A stretch of 64,000 nucleotides of DNA from Malachius bipustulatus (taxonomy: Eukaryota > Arthropoda > Insecta > Coleoptera > Melyridae), in assembly GCA_910589415.1 (NCBI GenBank), contig OU342634.1, positions 39,548,723 to 39,612,722 on the forward strand. Direction: 5' to 3'. Numbering within the stretch: position 1 is the first letter of the stretch; every line of letters begins with the position of its first letter. Made by a program: the position numbers and the translations under genes. Shown piece by piece: positions 11,514-22,890 of the stretch. Under the pieces are notes generated by a model. That model did not search any database and was not told where the DNA came from. It saw only the letters and a list, made by a program, of their open reading frames with translations.

Positions 11514-11987
11514 GTGACATTAAAAACTTATAAGAAAGTTAAACTTTCTTATAAATCGACTGGAGAGATATTGTTTTTCCGCAGTCACTTAGCAAGAAGC
11601 TGTCTGTGTATTTTATCTCCGAAGTATAAAGAGTGCAACAGACTGTCAGCGTCGACACGACAGGCTTCGTTATTTCCACTAAACTCCCTACCGTTCCTCA
11701 ATTTGCATCTGCATTGTTCCCGGGTTTTTCCTGACAACCAGTTGAATATCAGGGTCGGTGGGCCAGTGATTCGAGGCCGACAATTACTTCTGGAAGCTTT
11801 CACACGCGCCGCTTCTTCTTCTTTGCTTAATCCCGCGTACGAGCCAGGAGAGCTTTCCCCGGAGAGCTTTCCGAGCGGAAGGAAGACGACAGGTGGCTTT
11901 GCTAGCCTAACTGGAGCCAGTCGGCCCTGTATGTTGTTTGGAAACAGTAAAGTAACAGATGCTAATTGGTCGGTTCAATTGCTATGA
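11514..11987 (+). other. 157-codon open frame of uncertain coding status
   Basis: This is the longest plus-strand frame outside mobile elements. It is open because the region is locally G+C-rich, especially 11640-11940. The peptide has no recognisable domain, signal peptide or membrane segment; its mid-part is rich in Ser, Leu and Arg with little conservation-like pattern. A 72-codon frame on the other strand overlaps it, as expected by chance in G+C-rich sequence. It could be part of an untranslated exon or a conserved noncoding block. I would not call it a gene on this evidence. Confidence 0.15.
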
Positions 11988-13797
11988 AGAAATTTGTTCT
12001 TAAAGGAATTCTCCATTTAATCAAGCTAGAAAGCAACTTGAAAATATAATTCTTGGAAAGTCTATTATAATGGAAAGTCTACAACTGACGAGAAAGTAGC
12101 GTGGATTTGCTACGTTTCCTGCTCTTACTAATTATTAATGGTATGATTGCATTTTGTACGTCTGTTTTCAAGAGAATATTCGTAAGTTGCTTTCACCGAT
12201 TGCAACGGAAAGTTCAAGATAATTCCAAAAAAAGAGAGTTCAAGATAATGAGAAAATTCTAATAGTTGAGACGATTTGGTCAAAATAAACACTAAGGTTT
12301 ACGTGTAACAGCATATAAAAGTAAAGCCTTTTGCCATAAATTTTTAATTCTATGACAACAAGAACTTTCGAGCTTCAACTTGTCATATATACCAATTTGA
12401 GAAAGTCTCACTCTACAGGAAGAGATCACGAATAAGCTCTTTTTAAAAGTCGGCTAAGAATTCATCTCATGAAAGACATTTCTTCCAGATAATAGTAAAA
12501 TATTTAAATTTGAATATTAAATTTCAGGTTTCAATTCATTCTTCCATTAAATAAGCTTTCTTAGATTCCTTAAGAACTTCATTCCTATTCATCTATTTTT
12601 GATACCGCTTGTGAGTGACTGGTAGAATGCGTATTGTTGAAGATAATTCGCATCAGTTAGCTTCAATAATATTTAAAATCGACCTACGTAAATGGAATAT
12701 GCTGATATGGCGAATTAAATTTAATGAAATAAAAATAAAGTGCACGGTGGGTTCGGCTTGCGCTATAGGATACACCCCAGTACCCCAGGCATCCATCTGC
12801 ATAGAAGTAGGTAAAAGTAAAGACCTAATGGCCATTGTCATCTCTTGTCTAAATTAAATTTACTCATGCACCATTCAGATATTAGAAATGGTTAGCCACT
12901 TCTTGTGCAAAACAGGTCTTATATCTCCCTTACCATTTACCTAAAATTTGGGTTTATGAAAGATAATAATAAGCTCAATTTCCAACTACATCCAGAATTT
13001 AATAATATGAGAAACTTACGGTTTGCAAAGGATAAAAATAAATGATTTTGACTAAAATTCCTATAGGAAGTTAAAAATATGAAAAGGTCTTTATTCAAAG
13101 GAAAATATTAAAATCCATTTGTCTTAATGAATAATTACTACTTTACGTTCATTTATTTATGTAATCCTTTAATGTATTGTTATTTTCATCGAACCAGAGA
13201 CGAGCGCATCCAATTCCACTCAACATCGAAAGCATTACATTTAAATACACCAAGGATTATCTAGGAGAATCCAACAAAAGCAAACAAACCGATATTTCAC
13301 CCTTAAGCCAACTTTGATTTGAAAGCACCGCGACAAAAATTATCCGAAACACATAAATTCTGAATTGACGTGAAATACAAACAGGCAATAAAGCACTTGC
13401 TGCTTTAATCCGGTTAATGCTGAGAGTTTTATATTGCATCCAGAGATAACTTTTACGCCGGGGGGCTGGTTGCTCGCTTTTATTACTGCCAGGTTCCTTT
13501 TTCCTAATAGCCCAAGCCTTGACTCTCGTCCTTTGTCTTATATTGCGATTTCATGAACTAATAATGTCTTATGTATTCTCGCTAGTCGTTTCTCGAGACC
13601 TTGTTATCAAAATTATCCCATCATGTAAAATATATTTGAACACAAAGAAAGTTGTAGATGCAAGATACTTTTTTAAGAGTAATTTTTCTCTCATAATCAT
13701 GAAAAATGTTAAGTAGCCCTCCTGTTTTTTTTCAGAATCACAAAGAAGTTTCTTATAAATTTTTGCAAATTTATGTAAAGGTGGTCAAATAGAAATA
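11988..13797. other. No recognisable gene
   Basis: AT-rich sequence with only short chance frames (12615-12857, 13519-13716). No paired repeats or RNA genes seen. Confidence 0.5.
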
Positions 13798-14465
13798 CAG
13801 TGAAACCTGGATAACCCGGAAACGCCTGGGACCGAAAATAAATTCCGTCTTATACAGGTTTCCGGCTTAAACAACAAAACTGTCTAAGCCGGAAACAAAC
13901 CTGCTTAGCACGAAAAATGCCCAACAGTACGTACATACATACAAACACTTGTAAAGTAAAAAACCAATTAATTTTTTGATATGTAAATTAAATCTATTTT
14001 AGATTTCAGTGTTAGCGTGTTTAATTTTATATTTGCAGACATAATTATCGAATATTCGAATATTGTACCTACTACATAAAAATATTTTTACGCTCACAGT
14101 TGGAGAGTTTAGAATTGATTAAAATAAAAATTGAATCCGAACAGGACTACACAGGAAGTGCATAAGTACCTACAGACAGTTTTTATTGCCGCAATAAAAA
14201 TTCCGAGAAGTGAGAGTTGAATAGACGCGCGAGAACATGCGGAGATGTCCGCTTTAGGTGGCGACATCGGTCCGCTTCCGTCTTATGCAGGTGAAATTGC
14301 GTGCATAAGGTTAAAAAACGTGTTCCGTCTCCGCGTTACGCAGTTTCCGGCTTGAGCAGTGGAAGTTAACATGTAATGTGTATAGCTTAATTCGGGACCG
14401 GGAAAAATTTCCGTGATAGACAGATTTCCGCCTTATTCAGTGTCCGTCTTATCCAGGTTTGACTG
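13798..14465. mobile_element. pogo/Tigger-like non-autonomous element (CAGTGAAACCTGGATAA ends)
   Basis: The left end CAGTGAAACCTGGATAA and the right end, which reads CAGTCAAACCTGGATAA on the minus strand, are inverted repeats flanked by TA on each side (13796-13797 and 14466-14467). CAGT.AAACCT ends with a TA target are typical of pogo-like members of the Tc1/mariner superfamily. The interior repeats words such as TTCCGTCTTAT, CAGGTTTCCGGCTTA and TTCCGTCTCCGCGTTACGCAG in both directions, so subterminal repeats are numerous. No transposase frame remains in the 668 bp. Confidence 0.75.
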
Positions 14466-14611
14466 TAACATTTTATTCAACATTGATGTTTTATTTAGGA
14501 TAGTTGAGAAAAATTTGATCATTCCAAATTTTTAGATAATTGTAATTTTTCATATTTCATTGTAAGAAAGTGAAAAGGTTCACAGAGCCCTAATGAAAAT
14601 TAATACAAACA

Positions 14612-14689
14612 TCGATGGTTAAGATGTGACACCTCGTACGTGGTATAAGATGTGATACCACGTACGAGGTGTCACATCTTAACCATCGA
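14612..14689. repeat. Perfect 35-bp inverted repeat with 8-base loop
   Basis: The arms 14612-14646 and 14655-14689 are exact reverse complements. The loop is AAGATGTG, which is itself a word found in the arms (TTAAGATGTGACACC), so the unit reads as three tandem-like AAGATGTGA words in alternating orientation. No element boundary or target duplication was found around it. Its perfection argues for recent formation or for selection. Confidence 0.9.
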
Positions 14690-14862
14690 CATACCAAGGA
14701 AAACACGAAAGAATATGCCCAGACAAGGTGACAAGTTTTAAATTTGACTTCCATGTTCATAGGTCCTAGGCACTCTCCGCAAGTAATTTGAAACTTTGGA
14801 AACAGGGGAGCCAAGTTGGTTCAATTTCAGGGGGTAAGGGTAATTTGTTAATACCACGAATC

Positions 14863-15013
14863 ATGCCCGTATTCACAAACGATAATTTCCTAAATAATTA
14901 CGTAATCAATTATCCCCATCTCATTCTATTGCAAAAAAACTGCATATCTCCATCTCACTCATTTAATTAATTACGTAATTATTTAGGAAATTATCGTTTG
15001 TGAATACGGGCAT
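14863..15013. mobile_element. 151-bp MITE with about 44-bp terminal inverted repeats
   Basis: The ends begin ATGCCCGTATTCACAAACG and continue through GATAATTTCCTAAATAATTACGTAAT in both arms with essentially no mismatch. About 60 bp of unique sequence lies between. The size, long arms and lack of any frame fit a miniature inverted-repeat element. A TCA-like duplication may flank it, but it is too short to be sure of the superfamily. Confidence 0.8.
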
Positions 15014-16409
15014 TCAGTGTTGATTAGTTTCCAAGTCTGATAGACTAGTTTTGATAATCAAAAAACTAAATAACGTAATACGGTCAAGTTTATTCAGAAT
15101 TCTTATTATTGAGTTGGTTTAATAATAAGACATTTTTAATAATAAACTTTTTTAACGTTCAAATTGATAAATATGAAAAGTAGTAATAATTAAATCCAAG
15201 TAACACAGCAATTTCAACCGTGCAGGTATATCACCGTTACTACCCGAGTCCCATAGCAGAGAAGGCAGCAGGAGCAGGTCAGCACTGATGCACTGAGCCA
15301 TAGAAGAAACACCGAGTTGAAACTCACAGCAACTACCTTACCGTGTCCATTACGATACTTACCCAGGAGCCAGATTTGCTAGGTTGAATAATTGTTTATT
15401 CTCACTTCTGAATACTCCGTAAAGGGTTCGAAAAGTCTTTATATAAAACTATTGAGTGTCTTGCACAAGAAACTCTGTAAAGAGTTATATTTCCGTATTC
15501 CGGTTGTATTTTTCTGTTTTTAAAGTGAATTTACTTCCAGGAACCACTTAAATTGATTATTGATTCGAATGTTTCCTTAATAAATTTGTAATAATTTTGA
15601 TGTTCTTTACGTGAAAGGCGACTCAATTGAAAATTTTTTGATTATAATTTAGAGCTTAAAATTTAAAGCAAAAAATTTAAATCATAAAAATAATTTAGAA
15701 CTGCAACTTTTGGATTCTCTCGGTTCAAGGCATATCACCAGAGATGTCTCACCGACCTGGACCACTAAACTATTTTGTATATACTCTCTCCTTCCCCTCA
15801 CCCCTCCCATAACTCGCACCATAACTTATCACCATTTTATATTTACTGTCAAAGACAACGTAGTCCTATACTATGATCATATTTTTGGCATTGTTGATGC
15901 ATACTGTTTCATTAAGTAATTTTTATGTAATTTTGACCTTTATCTTAATAATGTCACGACTTGCGTATAATCTTTTAATTATGCACACGAATTTATGTGT
16001 TCTGAAAATGTTGTAAGTACTGAAACCTAACGCCCCCGGGTGAATAATTTTTCTCTAAAACTCCACAACAAGGTAGTACCTATTATCTAAAATCACGTGA
16101 AGAAAGATTATCAGAAGAAAAGTGAGATGAAAATGTTCAACGACGTAAGCTAAATATCGCCTAAACAGATGACCGGAAATTAAATAAAATACAAAGGGAA
16201 CTTCATTAATACAAGTGATAGAAACACGACGAAAATTGTCCCATATAAAGGAAAAGCAGTTTAATCAAATGACATATTCACCATTTAGTTCACACAAGAG
16301 GAAAGCAGGGAAATCTACCATAACGAGTCATTGGATAAAGGAACGAACGGGTGAAAGCGCTGACCTAAATAGACACAATAGACCAAGAAGACAAGGATTG
16401 GCCATCTAC
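15014..16409. other. No recognisable gene; candidate minus-strand donor-like sites
   Basis: AT-rich apart from 15225-15370, which is richer in G+C and contains, on the minus strand, CCTGG/GTAAGT and CACG/GTAAGG, both good splice-donor matches. No exon could be defined. A 75-codon frame at 16215-16442 overlaps the TATA region of the next gene and is probably not translated. Confidence 0.35.
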
Positions 16410-16447
16410 TATAAATACAGGCAGAGATTTCGGCGCGAGTAGTCAGT
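16410..16447 (+). promoter_or_regulatory. TATA box and arthropod initiator
   Basis: TATAAATA at 16410-16417 is followed, with the A at 16445, by TCAGT at 16443-16447, the arthropod initiator consensus. The TATA starts about 35 bp before the putative start A, close to the usual distance. Transcription from here would produce a 5' leader containing the 40-bp repeats and then the ATG at 16624. Confidence 0.5.
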
Positions 16448-16492
16448 CTTGATTCAGCTTCCTGACCGTAGACTACTCCTTTACCTCCTAAC

Positions 16493-16612
16493 CCTGGTTG
16501 AAGAAATTGCCCGGAAATATTACCTAACCCTTTTTGGTTGAAGAAATTGCCCGGAAATATTACCTATCCCTTTCTGGTTGAAGAAATTGCCCGGAAATAT
16601 TACCTAACCTAC
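16493..16612 (+). repeat. 40-bp tandem repeat, three copies
   Basis: Three copies at exactly 40-bp spacing share AAGAAATTGCCCGGAAATAT (starting at 16501, 16541 and 16581) followed by TACCTAACCC or TACCTATCCC. Copies differ at only a few positions. They sit in the presumed 5' leader, between the initiator and the ATG at 16624. Confidence 0.9.
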
Positions 16613-16623
16613 TCGTTCCAAAA

Positions 16624-17049
16624 ATGCCACGAAAACCCCTAAAGCCGCAGCCCGTGCCTGGCAAGTCAGTTACGCAGAAAGTACGCAAGTTGAAAATACC
16701 GCCAGTCGTCCCTATTGTCCGGAAGTCAAGACGAGGCCGTCCAGCTGGAATCGAGCACGCTGTTGCCATGCCACCGGCCATAGCCGACCCGAGTCCAATT
16801 GCAGCGCCTAGCCACCTCTACTACGACGATGCCCTAGAGGAACCGGAACCTGTCGCCCTGTTAACCCAAGGGGCCACCAATTCTACAGGTGAAGTAAATT
16901 TTCACAATTTCAAATTTGGTAAATAAAAAGCTTATAGTTTTATCTTTATAAGTTTACTGCCTCTGAAAATTTTCTCGTTTGTCTCAGGTATCCAGACTGC
17001 GTTCTTGAGGAGCCAGACGTACGACGATATCAGCAGTTCAAATACCTAG
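16624..17049 (+). CDS. Candidate two-exon gene for a small AT-hook protein
   Basis: Proposed exons are 16624-16888 and 16988-17049, giving 108 residues. Exon 1 starts at the ATG after AAAA. A donor AG/GTGAAG at 16889 and an acceptor TGTCTCAG ending at 16987 join in phase 1, and the frame then stays open to TAG at 17047-17049. Without splicing the frame reads on to about 16926. The protein is Pro- and Lys/Arg-rich at the start (about residues 1-45), with an AT-hook core RGRP inside RKSRRGRPAG (residues about 33-42), then an Ala/Pro stretch and an acidic patch (YYDDALEEPEP). AT-hooks bind the minor groove of AT-rich DNA, so a nuclear role is likely. It has its own TATA and initiator upstream. 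It could instead be the start of a retroelement gag-like ORF with the TATA in an LTR; no PBS or second LTR was seen. Confidence 0.4.
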
Positions 17050-18419
17050 CCCCGACTTTTAAATTATTCTTTGATTCATAAGAAAAAGTCTCCGCAATTT
17101 TCACGACAACTTTTAAATTAAGGAAGGGTTTTTAAAATTTTAGAAAAGCCAAAAGTCTCAAAATTCTTAAAGAAAGAAATCAAATCAAAATTCAGAAAAA
17201 TTCAAACGAATTGAAAAATATTCAATTCATTTTCAAAACCACGAAATCCACAAAATTTGAGCATTCGAGAAATCAAGGAAATCAGGGTATTTTTTATTAT
17301 CACGAGCTAGTAATTTGATTGGGAATTTTTTAGATGTACTGTCGAGTGAGGCAATATAGAAACAAGACAATCAAACAATTTCACAATGAAATTGTACCGA
17401 AAATCATAAATTCGAAATTGACCTTGTACCGATAACAGGACTACCACGAAGCTGGTGCATCTTTTCTCTCTACACACACACACATTATAATAGGGGAAAA
17501 TATACTGAGCGGAGTCCGTCTTGTCCCATGGCCAGCAGGGTATGCAAGAAAATACGGCACGTTCAAAGTACGTGTATGGCATTCTCTTAGGGCTGAGAAA
17601 GGTCTGTGTATTGGCTTTTCGGTCAAGAATCGTTATCTCAGTACAGAAACAGGTCCGGGAGATTCGCGGTCTTGCCTCTGTATTTGAATTACTAAACAGT
17701 CATCTAATTAGCCACCGCCACCCATCCTGTCGTAAGGATACCAATCGAAACACATCGGGAAGCGCGGATTAAACCGCCTTCCAATCTTCAAACAGGCAAA
17801 GATCGAAGCACCTGGCTATAACGCCTTGCTGCATCTTATTAGCTCGGGAAGATAAAAATAAAACTCTGATATCCTACAACTGTCACAAGCTGACAACCTC
17901 GCTTCTGCAACGAAGAACGCTCCAACACCAGGGGGTAAGAAAGTGAGAGTAAAGGACAACAATAGGCCCATAAACCAGCTCCAGGTACCAGACCCAATTC
18001 ACACACACAAAACCACAAAACAACAAACAAATCATAAATCGACTGGGTTGTATTTGAACTGCAGGTAACAGGTTGTACCAACATAAAATTAGAATTTTTA
18101 ATCTTGAAGAAAGGAATTAAATAAATTGAATAATTAAATAAAATTGTAAATAAATAACATAGAATTTAATAATCATTTTTGAATTGTAAATAATTAAATC
18201 AGGAAAAGGCAGTAAATCAGGTGTTTTTGAAATTACGTTGTTTTATTTCCCATTCTCAACAAAATCTCTGCGACCCCATCTTTACGAACTACTGGGTGCT
18301 ACAAGACGTCACACACAACAAAAAGGGGTCCTACCAAGAAAAAGAGGGAGGGGAAATTCTAGAGATCACCAGGCCAGGGGGGTGGAGGTTACAGTACTAA
18401 TCAATGACTGTTAAAAATC
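17050..18419. other. No recognisable gene
   Basis: AT-rich sequence. A short CA run (ACACACACACAC) lies at about 17471-17484. Overlapping frames on both strands at 17307-17772 and the frame at 17839-18084 have no recognisable content. 18100-18230 is extremely AT-rich with repeated AATAATTAAATAAA words. Confidence 0.45.
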
Positions 18420-18440
18420 TTATTATTATTATTATTATTA
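18420..18440 (+). repeat. ATT trinucleotide microsatellite
   Basis: A run of about seven ATT/TTA units with no interruptions. No LINE body precedes it on either side, so it is probably a plain microsatellite. Confidence 0.85.
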
Positions 18441-20280
18441 CATTTTTGCTGTATGTATAATTTTTAATGATTTATTAGGTATGAAAATATTATATAGGTG
18501 TGGATAAATTCGTCTAATATGAAAGAGAATTGTTAAATAGCTTCTCATTGGCGTAGATATCTCAGAACATTTTCCATTTATTTTACCTAAAGGATTAAAG
18601 TCATCCGTACTTTATTCGAAACAGCGCAAATATTTCGAGAGCGATTATTATGATGAGCATGACAATATTGTTTCTAAATGGCTTATTTACACAAAACGTT
18701 CAGCGCGATATTCTCAAGAAGCAAAAACAATTTCGGAAGATTAATATGGATTTAGTTATAATTAAAAAGGGGTACAGGAGATCCGGGCGACAGATAGAAA
18801 ACGTCCCGCCTAAGGCGATCCCGTATAAAACACCCAAATTACCTCCGCAAAGTTGTCTAAATGGTAACGATAATTTGGTTTTTTACTCCCGCCGAGGCAG
18901 TCTCTCAAGGTAACTTTGCTCACCTAATTTATGCCGGGACATAAATATTCAAGCGCTTGGCAAAACAGAATAGTTTGCACTTCAGGCTTCAGCCTAAAAC
19001 CTGAGGTTTACCTTGGCTGTCACGTAACCAATTATAAGTTAATCTTTTACTTTAATAATCCAACGTTCGGGTAAACTTTCCTGTGGGAAAGCGTTAGGTC
19101 TCACTTATTTCAATAAATATTCAAGCTAGATAATTCTGTACGCATACCTTTTTTTCGTTACTTTAATCCAAGGATAAGGTTTCTTATTGACAACTGAATA
19201 TTGAGAAGAAGTGATACAAGGTGTTCATTTCAAAGTAGGTACTTTAAAAACATGGTGGGCATGTCATTGTTTAAGATCAATAGAAATACACAATATGGTG
19301 CTTCATGTTTTGCGTACGTTACTGGTATACACCGCTAGCATTTTTCGCCAAACTTTTTCGGCTGGATAGGAACCCTCAGCGACTTCTTGAGGAATTTACG
19401 TTGATCGGGTGGTTTCCCTTTTTATTCTATCCAGAATTTTGGAGTAATTCCATATGTAAAGCTACAACTTTCTTAATAGACAATAACACTTCTCACTCCT
19501 GTCTACCAGGCGACATACACAATTAAGCAACATTGGATTATTAAAAAAAAAGAAACATTTATATACTATCCGTATGAAATGCCCGCTTCTGTGTGCATTT
19601 TATCATGTGTTGTCACGAGCTATTTATGAATAATTGTTTATGAATTAAGTCACAAATATTTACTTATCGGAAATTTTATTACCACTGGTACATTACACGC
19701 CATTAAAGGCTCAGCCTGTATAAAAATGTTTCATCAATTTTATTAGTTGTATGAAACAATTCAGCAGTAAATAATGTGGTGGGCGTTTTTATTGAAACAC
19801 GATGTCAAGTGGAATGTGTCAATATCGTGTTTAATATTTAATGGGTCGCATCGGGGTTACATGAATCGTTTTTCGTTTTGTAAGCATATCAAACGCTGCA
19901 ATCACATTTTACGACATGATTTAACAATAAATAGCAGGTAGATTCAATTTATTCCAAAATATAATAAATTATGTATCATTGTGTTTGGAAGCTAATATTA
20001 TTTCAGCAATTTTCAACTTGCTATGTAATACCTTTTGCTTGCAGCTATCTAGTGCTTAAATATGATGTCATCATCATGCATGGACATTACTTGGAAACAA
20101 TTATGCAAACGATCTAAGAGTAGGTACCTAAAAAACTATGACCAACTTTTTCGATGTGATTCTCGAAAGATAGAGTCTTTTTTGCGGTTTTTCCTCCTTC
20201 CCAGAAGTAAATTCTTTGCCATTGAACTGAAGGAGAGTTCACTCGTTGAAAAAATGTGCAATAATTTCCGATTATTTCCC
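18441..20280. other. No recognisable gene
   Basis: Frames at 18650-18913 and 19305-19526 are open but unfamiliar. The first ends near a donor-like CAAG/GTAACT, which is weak evidence at best. The rest is AT-rich with no paired repeats. Confidence 0.4.
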
Positions 20281-20960
20281 ACATTATTTTTACTATTTTA
20301 AGTTATTTCCATTATTTACATCATAGTGTACAAATATATTATTTCCACAATTTTTACTTTATTTACACTATTTCCACACTATTTCCAATGTTCCCACATT
20401 ATGTTCCTCATTTTCATTTTTATTTCAAGTTAGCTATTATCATCATTGTACAATAATTCTTAATCAATTATGAACACGTCCGAAGCGTAGCTCATTCGAT
20501 GATAAAAAAAAGTGCAGAAATATGCCCACATACTGAATTATTCTCTATTTTTTCACTCTATTCCAACATTTTAGATTTATTTTCGACTATAGTTACATTT
20601 CATTTCCACTATTTCCATATTATTTCCCACCATTTCAACTTATTTTGAGTTGTTGCCAGTTATTTCCATCAATGTGTACAATTACTTTCGCAATATTTCC
20701 TTTAAATTCACTCTTTGCACATTATTTTTATATTTTTACTATTTATAGATTTTTTCCACTATTTCTACACTTTAATAAATATTCCCACATTATTTCCCTC
20801 ATTTTCATTTTTATTCTAAATTATTTCCATCAATGTACAATTATTATACAAATATGAACACCTCCGAGGGGGAGTTCGATTAAAAACTATGCGAAATTAT
20901 TCCCATCATTTTCACTTTATTGCTCTATTTCCACAACAGTGTACAGTTATTTTGATTAGT
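20281..20960 (+). repeat. Degenerate TATTTCCA-type array with a longer repeat of about 390 bp
   Basis: The region is built from diverged copies of TTATTTCCACT- and CACTATTTCCA-like words. A longer block, CATTTTCATTTTTATT followed by CATCA..GTACAAT and then GAACACGTCCGA, occurs at about 20410-20500 and again at about 20797-20880; a short third piece (GTGTACAGTTATTT, then GAACACGCCC) is near 20937-20970. Strand asymmetry is strong, with T and C on the plus strand. The frame at 20645-20857 is a translation of this low-complexity sequence. Confidence 0.7.
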
Positions 20961-22043
20961 GAACACGCCCTTGCATTCTACTTTAAAAAATGTTTGCGTC
21001 GCATCGCTGTATGTACATCGCTGTATTATTAGATACACCTTAAAATCTTTCAAAAAAATTTAATGTTCCAAGATAATTACAAACTACAAAGCTCTTGTTC
21101 CGCTTCTTCTTCTCCTCGTGTATTGTTAATGAACGTATTAATGAAAGCCAGACTGAATTAGGAAATATCTAATCTAGGTCATCACAACTAGGGTGGGGGT
21201 AAAGCTATTGTGAGGAAGCTTTAGACCAACTACATTTAAATATACATTGACAATGTTAAACTCTTAAATAAAGAATCGCTTGCAACGATATCAAGCTCCA
21301 AGTAAGTCTATTTAGTTATTGAAGTTTATCCCAGGTATTCTATGAACGATGAGAGCGGCCATCTGTTGTAGTACCTTTAATTTATTTTGATTAAATTTGT
21401 ACGTCAAACGTTTGAAGTCAGGGATAAGTTGCCCGTTTGCGGAACTATGCCAGCCTATTCGGGAGTTCTCCCAGGATGAAGTTACTTTAATCATTCCCCA
21501 AGTTGCCGGTATTGTGCTTCAGTTCGTTAGACTGTCTGTCAACCGAACTTACACAGACAATGTGTTTCCAGCCGCTTCCCAGTGATAGCTGTTTATTTAA
21601 AGTACTCCTGCTAGTAGTTCTAATCTTAGCAGTATAACTCTTGTGTTATCAGATGTACCACTCACTGATTATTATTCTAAATACGAATTTATACCATGCA
21701 GATAATTCTATAAAAGCTCTCAAGAACTGCTAAGATGAGATGATTTACAGCTAGTATTTGAAAGAAAGAATCACCGTTAAAGCTTTCTTTGAAGGTAACT
21801 TTTTTTCCTATTCGTATCTTCCCAATTAAAAATTAATTTCAGGTATCCGGATCATCCTAAACAAAAAAAGTATTAAGTACTTTTTTCGCAAAATAAAATA
21901 TTTCTGAGAATATTTCCATTATGCCAGCAAATTAATTCTAGTATTTATGGATAATATTAGTTACAGTCAATGCGTTACTTGTGATATACTGATATCTTTT
22001 TGAGGCCCCTTTGTACAGAAATTAATTAAGTTAATTGGAGGTG
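20961..22043. other. No recognisable gene
   Basis: AT-rich sequence. Two overlapping short frames on opposite strands at 21312-21585 look like chance frames. No terminal repeat that could belong to the transposase fossil starting at 22044 was found here. Confidence 0.45.
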
Positions 22044-22890
22044 TACATAAATGCAGAATTGACAGATATGCATTTCGTCTGCGAAATGTTTCCTGGTAAC
22101 GTGTGGCTCTTTATCACAGTTTACTTGCACGACTTCATCAACGTCTACGAGAAAATGGTACATTCGAAACCATGAAACGTGATTGTGGTCGCCAACGCGA
22201 AATTAGAACACCAGCATTAGAACAAGAGTAGCTAATTTAGTCGACGAGCAACCTGACATTAGTCCTAGGAAAATTGGTTTGCAGTTACAGGTTAATCAAA
22301 TGACGGTATTTTCCACCATCTTTGAGAGAATACGAGATTGGGAAATCTCACCGTAATAATAGAGTCTGACTCGTTGTGCGTGGTAAGGAAATAAAAGCTG
22401 TTGCTTCAAAATGGCAATTACTGAACAAAATCCCGAATTTCAGTGGCAGGTCCTATTTACAGTTGAGGAAAATTTTCCCAACGAGGCGATTATTAATTAT
22501 AACAACAACTACATAATGGGTCGAAGAAAACCCTCACGCTATAATTTAAACTGACTGCAAAACGATTTTCTTCATATACGTTTTTTCTGGATATCTGCTA
22601 ACTGGTCCACATTTTCTGCCGCTCATATTATTAAATCGAGATTGAATTCCAAGAGAAGACCTGCCAATACAAAACATGATGCTATTTCTTTCACACTTTT
22701 TTTTTTGACTTTAGTACGCTGTGGAAATCTGTTTTGGAGACATATTAAGGCAAAATGGAACTTTCACAAATATAGACTCCTTGAATTGTTTTAGAGAGAA
22801 ACGTTAAAGTGGCCTTTTAATAATATTGAAAAGCATAGTTAGATTTAAAGTCCTAGAAGGTCATTTCCAAGAAATTTGAGAAAATGTAAA
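22044..22890 (+). pseudogene. Fossil DDE transposase with DUF4817-type N-terminus
   Basis: Decayed copy of an arthropod cut-and-paste transposase (helix-turn-helix N-terminus plus a DDE domain related to Tc1/mariner). Recognisable blocks, in shifting frames: YINAELTDMHFVCEM (22044-22088); RLHQRLRENGTFETMKRD and CGRQREIRTPALEQE (about 22126-22228); after a 1-base loss, VANLVDEQPDISPRKIGLQL and QVNQMTV; then QVLFTVEENFPNEAIINYNN (about 22448-22507), RRKPSRYN, and YLLTGPHFLPL (about 22593-22626). Weak DF..LWKS and C-terminal blocks run to about 22890. Roughly 20 residues are missing between MHF..GN and ARLHQRL. The first catalytic aspartate, expected in FTDE, reads V (FTVEE). At least four frameshifts and several stops make it dead. 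Its terminal repeats were not found. Confidence 0.8.

Noticed and set aside
16560..16781. 73-codon minus-strand frame
   Set aside because: Antisense to the AT-hook exon; it is open because that exon is G+C-rich.
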